Shown in pieces: positions 55,570 through 63,196 of a stretch of DNA of 64,000 bases. Under the pieces are notes generated by a model. It was not told the DNA's origin. It did not search any database and saw only the letters and a list, made by a program, of their open reading frames with translations. The DNA is from Allobosea vaviloviae (GTDB lineage: Bacteria; Pseudomonadota; Alphaproteobacteria; Rhizobiales; Beijerinckiaceae), in NCBI RefSeq assembly GCF_001298265.1, contig NZ_LGSZ01000031.1, positions 149,613 through 213,612 on the forward strand, in the 5' to 3' direction. Numbering within the stretch: the stretch's first letter is position 1; every line of letters begins with the position of its first letter. Position numbers and translations under genes: made by a program.

Positions 55570-56052
55570 TCACGAGCGCGCTTCGCGGGCGCAGGCATCG
55601 ATCGCCTTGCGCAGATCGTCGCCATCGAGGCCCTTGCCGCGCGCCTCTTTGCGGCATTCGGCCCGCTGGGCGAGGTCGGGACGCTTCGCATTGAAACAGG
55701 CCACGAGCGCGGCTGTGCGGGTCGAGCCCGTAAGATTGCGGCCGTCGACCTCCTCCTTGCAGGCGGCGCGCGTCGCCACCGCAGTCGGCTTGCCGTCGCG
55801 GGTCACGCCGTCGCGGGCATAGAGCTGCACGCCGGGGAACTTCGCCTGGATACAGTCGCGCATGGCCGCGCGCAGATCTTCACCGGACAGCGCGACATGC
55901 TCGGCCAGACAATCCTGCCGGGCCTTGGCTCGCTCGGCACGCGGCACGGGCTCGTCAGCGGAGGCAGCAGCAGGCGCGGCGGGGCTTTGCGCGACGGCGG
56001 GAAAGGAGGCGGTGAGAACGAGGCCGGCAAGCAGGAAGGCGAAACGGATCAT
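55570..56052 (-). CDS. Secreted protein with PsiF-like repeats
   Basis: A 160-aa exported protein with a signal peptide (about 1-21, ending AVA) followed by three PsiF-like helical repeats with Cys at each end: DCLAEHVALSGEDLRAAMRDC, ACKEEVDGRNLTGSTRTAALVAC and ECRKEARGKGLDGDDLRKAIDAC. PsiF proteins are phosphate-starvation induced in enterobacteria; the function is unknown. Confidence 0.75.
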   Translation of the reverse strand: MIRFAFLLAGLVLTASFPAVAQSPAAPAAASADEPVPRAERAKARQDCLAEHVALSGEDLRAAMRDCIQAKFPGVQLYARDGVTRDGKPTAVATRAACKEEVDGRNLTGSTRTAALVACFNAKRPDLAQRAECRKEARGKGLDGDDLRKAIDACAREARS

Positions 56053-56124
56053 CGGAACACCTGCGTCAGATTGATGGGAACACAATGAGAACATAATCTC
56101 GTTTGTTCCGCAATCGTTCTCTTC

Positions 56125-56199
56125 GCGATTCTCGGACGACGCGAAGCGCAGATCCGAGAATCGCGATCAGGAGAGGCCCGGGCAAGCCCGAGCATGACG
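56125..56199. repeat. Extragenic dyad, degenerate GTCATTCTCGGG class
   Basis: Starts GCGATTCTCGGACGACGCGA and ends AAGCCCGAGCATGACG, with GATCCGAGAATCGCG in the middle. The left end is altered compared with the elements at 28678 and 54694. Confidence 0.75.
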
Positions 56200-56204
56200 C
56201 GACA

Positions 56205-57605
56205 TCACTCGTCCGGCGCGTCCACGATCGGATCGTAAGGCGCGTCCTCGAAGCCGAGCAGGTTCCAGGACTGGCGCATATGCGGCGGCAGCGGCGCGCT
56301 GACGTCGATCGTGCCCTTGCCGCGCGGATGCGGCAGCACGATGCGACGTGCCAGCAGGTGCAGCTTGTTCTGGATGCCGCCAGGCAATTCCCAGTTCTTG
56401 ATGTTGAAATACTTGGGATCGCCGACGATCGGATGGCCGATATGGGCGGCATGGGCGCGCAGCTGATGCGTGCGCCCAGTGACCGGCTTCAGCGACAGCC
56501 AGGCGAGCTTCTGCGCCGCGGTCTCGACCACGGCGTAATAGGTCACGGCATGCATCGCTCCGTCGTCGCCATGCTGGGCGACCGCCATGCGCTGGTCGCC
56601 GTCATAGGCCTCCTCGCGGGCGAGATAGGTCGAGACCCGCCCCTGGCGCACGCGGGGCACGCCCGCCACCAGCGCCCAATAGACCTTGCGGGCGGAGCGC
56701 GAGCGGAAGGTCTTGGCGAGCGTCGCAGCCGCAAAGCGCGATTTGGCGATGACGAGGCAGCCTGCCGTATCCTTGTCGAGCCGGTGGACGAGGCGCGGCT
56801 TCTGCCCGCTCTTGTCGGTCAGCACGTCGAGCATCTGGTCGACATGGCGCGTCGTGCCCGAGCCGCCCTGCACCGCCAACCCCGCCGGCTTGTTGAGGAC
56901 GATGACGTCGTCGTCCTCGTAGAGGGTGATCGAGCGCAGGAAGCCGAGCGTGTCGTCATCGGCCTTGAGCGAGCGCGGCCGGCTCTCCTGCGGCTCGAGC
57001 TTGAGCGGCGGGATGCGCACCGTCTGGCCCTCTTCGAGCCGGTCCTTGCTGTCGGCGCGCTTGCCGTTGACGCGCAGTTCGCCCTTGCGGACGATGCGCT
57101 GGATATGGCTGAAGGAGAGCTGCGGGAAGCGGCTTTCGAGGAAGCGGTCGATCCGCATCTCGTTCTCGTCGGCGGTGACGACGAGCTGCTGCACACCGGT
57201 GGCGAGCACCTGCGCGGTTTCGGCCTTGACCTCGGCACGCGTCGGCGCGTCGCTCACCGGCGCCTTGCGCGTGGGCGCGGACCTGGCTGAAGGTTTCGAT
57301 GCGGACGGCGTTGCCGGCTGGGCTGCAGGCTTTCTCGGCCCGGCAGCGCGCGGGACGGGATGGTGCGGCGCCGGATTGCGCGTCGGCTCGGTGCGGATCT
57401 CGGCCTCCTCGCGCTCCGGACGCGGCCGCGCAACAGCTCGCGCCGAGCGGCGCGCATCGTGGCTCGGCCGCTTGGCCTTGCCACCAGGGCCGCGGGGCGC
57501 GCCTGCTGCCGCTGGCCTGCCGCCACGCTTCGGGCCAGCGCTCCTGCCGCCTGGCCCCTTCCCGCCAGCCCCGTTGCCGCCCACGCCCTTGCCACCAGTT
57601 CTCAT
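56205..57605 (-). CDS. rluC: RluC/RluD-family pseudouridine synthase with long N-terminal extension
   Basis: A pseudouridine synthase of 23S rRNA. The 466-aa product has a roughly 135-residue Gly/Arg/Pro-rich basic extension, an S4 RNA-binding domain (MRIDRFLESRFPQLSFSHIQRIVRKGELRVNG, about 150-200) and a catalytic domain with the active Asp in VHRLDKDTAGCLVIAKS. VTGRTHQLRAHAAHIGHPIVGDPKY is the second conserved block. The start overlaps the crcB stop by 4 bp, so the extension is unlikely to be an annotation artefact. Confidence 0.9.
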   Translation of the reverse strand: MRTGGKGVGGNGAGGKGPGGRSAGPKRGGRPAAAGAPRGPGGKAKRPSHDARRSARAVARPRPEREEAEIRTEPTRNPAPHHPVPRAAGPRKPAAQPATPSASKPSARSAPTRKAPVSDAPTRAEVKAETAQVLATGVQQLVVTADENEMRIDRFLESRFPQLSFSHIQRIVRKGELRVNGKRADSKDRLEEGQTVRIPPLKLEPQESRPRSLKADDDTLGFLRSITLYEDDDVIVLNKPAGLAVQGGSGTTRHVDQMLDVLTDKSGQKPRLVHRLDKDTAGCLVIAKSRFAAATLAKTFRSRSARKVYWALVAGVPRVRQGRVSTYLAREEAYDGDQRMAVAQHGDDGAMHAVTYYAVVETAAQKLAWLSLKPVTGRTHQLRAHAAHIGHPIVGDPKYFNIKNWELPGGIQNKLHLLARRIVLPHPRGKGTIDVSAPLPPHMRQSWNLLGFEDAPYDPIVDAPDE

Positions 57606-57985
57606 GACAGGCTCCGGACGAGTGCGAGGCCGGCACACAGCGCCACCAGCGAGAGGACGACGGAACCGATGACGTAGAGCGAGGCCAGCCCGGCCTCGCC
57701 GCGCTCCCACAGGAGCACTGCATCGAGCGAGAAGGCCGAGAAGGTGGTGAAGCCACCGAGGATGCCCGTGGTCAGGAACAGCCGGACATGCTGCGACCAG
57801 CCGGCTTGCGTCTTGAAGGCGAGCCAACCGGCGATCAGCCCCATCAGGGCGGACCCCAGCACGTTGATCAGCAGCGTCCCGGCAGGAAAGCCGATGCCGA
57901 ACCAGCGCGGCGCCAGGAGATTGACGCCATGCCGCAGCGTGCCGCCGATACCGGCGCCCAGAAAAACGAGACAAGTGGAGATCAT
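57602..57985 (-). CDS. crcB: Fluoride ion channel CrcB/Fluc
   Basis: Fluc proteins export fluoride from the cell as a dual-topology dimer. The 127-aa product has four transmembrane helices and the signatures GAGIGGTLRHGVNLL, GTLLINVLGSALMGLIAGW, and GILGGFTTFSAFSLDAVLLW with the TFS motif. It lies upstream of rluC with a 4-bp overlap, a common arrangement in Alphaproteobacteria. No fluoride riboswitch was seen in the 100 bp before it. Confidence 0.93.
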   Translation of the reverse strand: MISTCLVFLGAGIGGTLRHGVNLLAPRWFGIGFPAGTLLINVLGSALMGLIAGWLAFKTQAGWSQHVRLFLTTGILGGFTTFSAFSLDAVLLWERGEAGLASLYVIGSVVLSLVALCAGLALVRSLS

Positions 57986-58101
57986 GGCTCTGCAATAGCC
58001 AGCGCGCTTGTTCCGCACAAACGAATTCGGCCTGTTGCCGGGCCGCGATTGACTCGCGCCGCTCGAAACCCGCTTCATGACATCCGGGCCGGGGGGCGAA
58101 G

Positions 58102-59415
58102 ATGACGATGCGGGAGGGGGTAAGCGACGCGGCCGATCAACGGCCCCTCTTGTCTCGCCTTGCCCTGATTCTGGCCCTGGCGGGAGCCCCGCTGGCGCTG
58201 GAGGACGCACAGGCCGCCTCGCCGAGGCCGCAGCCCGCAAGGGCTCCCGCGCTGGCCCGCAGCTGCGTCATCAAGCCTCCCGACGTCAGCCCGCTCTTCC
58301 CATCCGCCGAAGCCCCCGAGACCGCCGGCACGGACGACAGCAAGGACGCGGGGGATGACGACGACGATGAGGATGACGGCGACGAGGCCGTGCCGGGCCT
58401 CGTGCTGCCGGGCTCGGCGACCTGCCTGGCGATCTCCGGCACGGTCAATGCCGGATTGCAGTATGACAGCTACCGCATTCCCAAGGCTGGCGATGCGGCG
58501 CCGAGGCCGGCCTATTCATGGCCGACCAGCGCCTCCTTTCGGATCGCGACCTCGCAGGACCTGGCCTCGGGCCTGCGCGTCGGCACCGCGTTCGAGATGA
58601 TGCTGGCTCCGAGCAAGGATGCACCCGATACGGTGACGATCTCGGAGGCGACGGTCACGGTCGGGACGATGACCTTCGGACTGGCGGATTCCCGCTTCAG
58701 TTTCTGGACCGGCGACGAATTCGCCTTCAGCGCCCGCCTCCCCGGCCGCAATGTCGGCCTGATCGCCTGGGAGCGCGACCTCACCGAGCGCTGGAACCTG
58801 GCGCTCTCCCTCGAGGACCCGACGCTGGCGACGACGGCGACGATCCCGACCGTGAACGGCCGCGTCCCCGATGGCATCGCCCGCCTCACCTATGTGAACG
58901 GGCCTCTGACGCTGCATCTCGCTGGCGCGCTGCGCGACGTGCCCGCCTCGGCCTCCGGCTTCGGCCGCGCCGGGATCGTCGGCGTCACCTACGAGGTCGA
59001 GGTCGGCGGCAGTCCGGGCAGCCTCACCGCGCAGATCGCGGGCGCCATCGAGGGCGCGGCCTATATCGGCTCGTCCCTCGATGCCGCGATCGCGCGGCAA
59101 ATCCTCGTGCCCGCCGATTCGACCCGCGGATTTTCGGCCGTCATTGCCGCGCGCCGCGAATGGACCGACGAATGGGCCAGCAACATCTATCTCAGCCGCT
59201 ATCAGATCTCTGTGCCCTTCGTCGATCAGAGCAAGGGCAAGCTCAGGATCGATCGCATCGCCGCCAACCTCGTCTGGACGCCGGTGGACGGCTTCAAGGC
59301 CGGGCTCGAGGGGTCGATCGCCCAGACCAACGTCGCGCTCGCCAGCCGCGTCGTGCCGGCGTCGCTGGGCGGGCGCCTGCTCTCGGCCCAGCTCTTCATC
59401 GAGCGGGCGTTCTGA
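58102..59415 (+). CDS. Rhizobiales-type outer-membrane porin (Porin_2 family)
   Basis: A beta-barrel protein of 437 aa with a signal peptide ending about AQA (residue 38). The conserved features are LVLPGSATCLAISGTVNAGLQYDSYR and the barrel strands to the C-terminal F. Two Cys (about C55 and C108) flank an unusual insert. Residues about 78-96 form an acidic stretch rich in Asp and Glu (DDSKDAGDDDDDEDDGDEA), which is not typical of the family. Barrel strands look regular. The ATG at 58102 could be followed by a second Met three residues on. Confidence 0.85.
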   Translation: MTMREGVSDAADQRPLLSRLALILALAGAPLALEDAQAASPRPQPARAPALARSCVIKPPDVSPLFPSAEAPETAGTDDSKDAGDDDDDEDDGDEAVPGLVLPGSATCLAISGTVNAGLQYDSYRIPKAGDAAPRPAYSWPTSASFRIATSQDLASGLRVGTAFEMMLAPSKDAPDTVTISEATVTVGTMTFGLADSRFSFWTGDEFAFSARLPGRNVGLIAWERDLTERWNLALSLEDPTLATTATIPTVNGRVPDGIARLTYVNGPLTLHLAGALRDVPASASGFGRAGIVGVTYEVEVGGSPGSLTAQIAGAIEGAAYIGSSLDAAIARQILVPADSTRGFSAVIAARREWTDEWASNIYLSRYQISVPFVDQSKGKLRIDRIAANLVWTPVDGFKAGLEGSIAQTNVALASRVVPASLGGRLLSAQLFIERAF

Positions 59416-59438
59416 GGGGCGGCGCCCGCGTCAGCAGG

Positions 59439-59621
59439 CTACGGCTTCGGCCCGCGCCTCAACAGCGCAGCCACATAGAGCTCGAAGACGATGGTCAGCA
59501 CGATGAAGACGAGCGCGATCACAAAGGCGACGACCCAATAGGCGGGATCGTCTTTGGCCACGAACCAGCCCGCGATCAGCGAGGGAACGATCAGGAGAAG
59601 GCGCGCAATGAGGGAGATCAT
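59439..59621 (-). CDS. Small two-helix membrane protein
   Basis: A 60-aa protein with two transmembrane helices, MISLIARLLLIVPSLIAGWFV and YWVVAFVIALVFIVLTIVFELYV, and a basic end. No family is recognised. It converges with the porin gene. Confidence 0.7.
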   Translation of the reverse strand: MISLIARLLLIVPSLIAGWFVAKDDPAYWVVAFVIALVFIVLTIVFELYVAALLRRGPKP

Positions 59622-59720
59622 GGTCGCTCCGGTCGAGGCGCCCGTAGCTGACGCTGCTGCATAAGCTAGGCTGCGGCCATCACGCCGCTTTGCGATCGAT
59701 CAAGCCTCGCGGGAGAGCGC

Positions 59721-61031
59721 TCAGCCCTCCCCCCGCTCCAGCCTCAGCTTCTCCCAGTACTCCAGCCGCTTGCGGATCTCGCGTTCGAAGCCGCGCTCGG
59801 GCGGGTCGTAGAAGTGCTGGCGGCCGAGCGCGTCGGGCCAGTAGTCCTGGCCGGAGAAGGCGTCGGGCGCGTCGTGGTCGTAGGAGTAGTCCGCGCCGTA
59901 GCCTTCCTGCTTCATCAGCTTGGTCGGCGCGTTCAGGATGGTTTTTGGCGGCATCAGCGAGCCGCGCTCGGCCGCGACCTTGCGCGCCGCCTTGTAGGCC
60001 TTGTAGGCCGCGTTCGATTTCGGCGCGGTCGCCAGATAGATCACGGTGTTGGCGAGAGCGAGTTCGCCTTCCGGCGAGCCGAGCTGCTCATAGGTCTCGG
60101 TGGCGGCGCGCGCATGCACCAGCGCCTGCGGATCGGCCAGCCCGATATCCTCGACCGCCATCCGCACCAGACGCCGTGCCAGGAAACGCGGATCCTCGCC
60201 AGCATCGAGCATGCGGGCGAAGTAGTAGAGCGCGGCATCGGGATCGGAGCCGCGGATCGTCTTGTGCAGGGCCGAGATCAGGTTGTAGTGGCCGTCCTGC
60301 GCCTTGTCGTAGATCGGTGCGCGACGCTGGATCACCTCGGCCAGCCCCGCCTCGTCGAAGATTTCGTCGGGCTTGGCGGCGCGCCAAAGCTCCTCGGCCA
60401 GCGTCAGCACGGCGCGTCCGTCACCATCGGCGAATCGCGCGAGCGCCAGCCTCGCCTCCGGCGTCAGCGGCAGCTCGCGCTTCTCCAGCAATTCGGCACG
60501 GCCGAGCAGGAACAAAAGCGAGCCCTCGTCGAGCGACTTGAAGGTCAGCACGCGGGCGCGCGACAGGAGCGCGGCATTCAGCGCGAAGGACGGATTCTCG
60601 GTGGTGGCGCCCACCAGTGTGATCGTGCCGTCCTCCATCACGGGGAGGAAAGCGTCGAGCTGGGCGCGGTTGAAGCGGTGGATCTCGTCGACGAAGAGCA
60701 GCGTGCCCTTGCCGCCGAGCCTGCGCCCGCGCGCCGATTCGAAGACCTTCTTGAGATCGGCGATGCCGGAGAAGATCGCGCTGATCTGTTCGAAACCGAG
60801 ATCGACCTGCCCCGCCAACAGCCGCGCCACCGTCGTCTTGCCGGTGCCGGGCGGCCCCCAGAAGATCAGGCTGCCGAGCGAGCCGGAATGCACCAGCCGC
60901 GTCAGCGCGCCGTCCAGCCCGGTCAGATGGTCCTGGCCTGCGACCTCGGCCAGCGTCGTCGGGCGCAGGCGGTCGGCGAGCGGGCGCGGGCCGGACTTGT
61001 CCAGCCCCGAGGCGGCGAAGAGATCGCTCAT
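59721..61031 (-). CDS. rarA: Replication-associated recombination ATPase RarA (MgsA)
   Basis: RarA is an AAA+ ATPase of the clamp-loader clade that acts at stalled replication forks. The 436-aa product (start at 61031) has RPTTLAEVAGQDHL, Walker A WGPPGTGKTT, Walker B LLFVDEIHRFN, Sensor 1 LVGATTENPSF and a C-terminal MgsA tetramerisation region with HYNLISALHKTIRGSDPDAALYYF and DYSYDHDAPDAFSGQDYWPD. The length is standard. Confidence 0.96.
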   Translation of the reverse strand: MSDLFAASGLDKSGPRPLADRLRPTTLAEVAGQDHLTGLDGALTRLVHSGSLGSLIFWGPPGTGKTTVARLLAGQVDLGFEQISAIFSGIADLKKVFESARGRRLGGKGTLLFVDEIHRFNRAQLDAFLPVMEDGTITLVGATTENPSFALNAALLSRARVLTFKSLDEGSLLFLLGRAELLEKRELPLTPEARLALARFADGDGRAVLTLAEELWRAAKPDEIFDEAGLAEVIQRRAPIYDKAQDGHYNLISALHKTIRGSDPDAALYYFARMLDAGEDPRFLARRLVRMAVEDIGLADPQALVHARAATETYEQLGSPEGELALANTVIYLATAPKSNAAYKAYKAARKVAAERGSLMPPKTILNAPTKLMKQEGYGADYSYDHDAPDAFSGQDYWPDALGRQHFYDPPERGFEREIRKRLEYWEKLRLERGEG

Positions 61032-61041
61032 GGCAACTCGC

Positions 61042-61174
61042 CTGTCATTCCGGGGCGGGCCGAAGGTCCGAACCCGGAACCCACGACCGGGCGACACCGT
61101 GGCAACGCCCGCCGACACCTCTCACCCGGTCGTGGGTTCCGGGTTCTTCGCCGCGCGAAGCCCCGGAATGACAG
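61042..61174. repeat. Extragenic dyad, GTCATTCCGGG class
   Basis: A long inverted repeat starting CTGTCATTCCGGGGCGGGCC and ending AAGCCCCGGAATGACAG, with inner GAACCCACGACCGGG/CCCGGTCGTGGGTTC arms. It separates rarA from the protease gene. Confidence 0.85.
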
Positions 61175-61185
61175 AGCATCATTGC

Positions 61186-62619
61186 TCATCCCGGGAAGAC
61201 CGAGGTCACGCTCTGGCCGCCGCGCGAGATCGTCACCTCCCAGGAGCGCTTGCGCTCCTTCATTGCCGCCTCGACATCGCGCGACCGGACCATGCGCTCG
61301 CCGTTCAGGGCCTGGATGATGTCGCCCTTCTGGAAGCCGACGCGGGCGGCCGTGCTGCCCTCCTCGATCTCGGCGACCACGACGCCATCCGTGCCGGCAT
61401 CGATCGACAGCTCCTCGGCCAGCGCCGGCGACAGGTTCATCACGGTGAGACCCGCCAGAGGCGAGCGGCCCGACAGCGTCACCGGCTCGCGCGGCCGCAA
61501 TTCGGGAGCCGGGATCAGCCTCACGGGGATGACAATCCGCTTGCCTCCACGCAGGACGCCGAGCGTGGTCACGCCGCCCAGAGGCCGGGTCGCGAAGCGA
61601 TAGCCGAAGGATTCTGGATCATCGACGCCGATACCGTCGACAGCCAGGATTACGTCGGAGCGCTGCAGGCCACCTTCGGCCGCAGGTCCCTTCTCGACGA
61701 CGCTGGCCACGACCGAGCCGGCCGGGCGGTCGAGCCCGAGCCCGTCGGCGACGTCGGCCGTCAGGGCCTGGAGACGCGCCCCGAACCAGGGCCTGCGCAC
61801 CGTCTTGGCGCCGGCCTTGGCGCTTTCCAGCACGACGCGCACCATTGATGATGGAATCGCGAAGCCGATGCCGACGCTGCCGCCCGAGCGCGAGAAGATC
61901 GCGGTGTTGATGCCGACGACACGGCCCTGCATGTCGACGAGCGCGCCGCCGGAATTGCCGGGATTGATCGCGGCATCAGTCTGGATGAAGGACTGTGCGT
62001 CGCCGACCCCGATCTGCGTGCGGGCGAGCGCCGAGACGATGCCCTGCGTCACCGTCTGGCCGACGCCGAAGGGGTTGCCGATCGCCAGCACGATGTCGCC
62101 GATCTCGACCTTGTCGGAATCGGCAAGCTCGATCGCGGTCAGATCATTGACAGGCTTGATCTTGAGCACCGCGAGATCGGTGCGCGGGTCGCGCAGCAGG
62201 ATTGTCGCCTCGACCTCGCGCTTGTCGGCGAAGGCGACCTTGACCTCGCTCATGCCCTCGATGACGTGGTTGTTGGTGACGACGAGCCCGCTCGCATCGA
62301 CAACCACGCCCGAACCGAGCGAGCGCTGCACCCGCTCCTGCGGCACGCCGAAGCCGCCATCACCGAAGAAGCGGCGGAAGAACGGGTCGTCCATGAAGGG
62401 ATTGCGCGGCTGCTTCTCGACCCGCGCGCCATAGACGTTCACCACGGCGCCCGCGCTCTTCTTCACGACGCGGGAGAAGGACAGCGAGATCTCCTGGCGC
62501 GACTCGGGCACCTGCTTGAGCTGCGCACCCGCAGGGCCTGCAGCAAGCCCGAGCACAAACGCCAGCGCGAGGGCGCAGGCGGCCGAGGGGGGCCGGAATC
62601 GCATGAAACGTTTGATCAT
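61186..62619 (-). CDS. DegP/HtrA-type periplasmic serine protease
   Basis: A 477-aa protease and chaperone of the envelope. It has a signal peptide (cleavage about AGA, residue 32), a trypsin-like domain with H118 (TNNHV), D148 (RTDLAVL) and S223 (INPGNSGGAL), and two PDZ domains (about 280-380 and 390-470). DegP type rather than DegS, as the N-terminus is cleaved and there are two PDZ domains. A later Met at 62604 is a possible start. Confidence 0.94.
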   Translation of the reverse strand: MIKRFMRFRPPSAACALALAFVLGLAAGPAGAQLKQVPESRQEISLSFSRVVKKSAGAVVNVYGARVEKQPRNPFMDDPFFRRFFGDGGFGVPQERVQRSLGSGVVVDASGLVVTNNHVIEGMSEVKVAFADKREVEATILLRDPRTDLAVLKIKPVNDLTAIELADSDKVEIGDIVLAIGNPFGVGQTVTQGIVSALARTQIGVGDAQSFIQTDAAINPGNSGGALVDMQGRVVGINTAIFSRSGGSVGIGFAIPSSMVRVVLESAKAGAKTVRRPWFGARLQALTADVADGLGLDRPAGSVVASVVEKGPAAEGGLQRSDVILAVDGIGVDDPESFGYRFATRPLGGVTTLGVLRGGKRIVIPVRLIPAPELRPREPVTLSGRSPLAGLTVMNLSPALAEELSIDAGTDGVVVAEIEEGSTAARVGFQKGDIIQALNGERMVRSRDVEAAMKERKRSWEVTISRGGQSVTSVFPG

Positions 62620-62760
62620 TCCTGTCCTCGCGATGAAACAAAGGCGTGGGGGCAACGTTTCAACTCCACGATCGATCCATGGACGCCACCCGTCGCCGTT
62701 CCCTGCCGAGGGTCTGGTTCAGCCCAAGATCACCGGTCACTGGCGTCGAAAGGACGGCCC

Positions 62761-63180
62761 ATGAGCTTGATCCGACTTGTCTATGCCAGCCAAAGCCGGC
62801 TCGTCGAGGCCAATCGTCAAGCCGAGTTGGACAGGATCATCGAAAGCGCCCGCCGCCTCAACGGCCGCGACGGCATCACCGGCTTCCTTCTCGCCACCAC
62901 CAGCGCCTTCGCACAGGTGCTGGAAGGTGATCGCGCGACCGTCGCGGAGACCTATGGCCGGATCGTGACCGATCCCCGCCATGAGCAGGTCCGGCTGCTG
63001 GCGGAAAACCCGATCGACCGGCGCGGATTTCCGCAGTGGTCGATGGGCCTCGCCGAGCGCGACGAGACCACGATGTTCATCTTCGGACTCTATGGCGTGA
63101 CGCCCGAGGACGACCTGCCCCGGCACGCGGCCGAGGATCTCGTCGATCTGGCCGGCGAGCTCTCGCGCCAGCGCGCCTGA
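62761..63180 (+). CDS. BLUF-domain blue-light photoreceptor
   Basis: A short 139-aa FAD-binding photoreceptor of the BLUF family. It has the key residues Y8 (LVYASQS), N34 (RRLNGRDGITGFL) and Q52 (FAQVLEG), whose hydrogen-bond switch signals blue light, and PQWSMG (W93/M95) near the C-terminus. It is a stand-alone BLUF with no output domain. A partner in trans is likely but none is visible here. Confidence 0.93.
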   Translation: MSLIRLVYASQSRLVEANRQAELDRIIESARRLNGRDGITGFLLATTSAFAQVLEGDRATVAETYGRIVTDPRHEQVRLLAENPIDRRGFPQWSMGLAERDETTMFIFGLYGVTPEDDLPRHAAEDLVDLAGELSRQRA

Positions 63181-63196
63181 CGGCTTTCGCCGTCGA

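Noticed and set aside
57986..58101. Possible fluoride riboswitch between crcB and the porin gene
   Set aside because: No conserved pseudoknot sequence of that riboswitch class was found.
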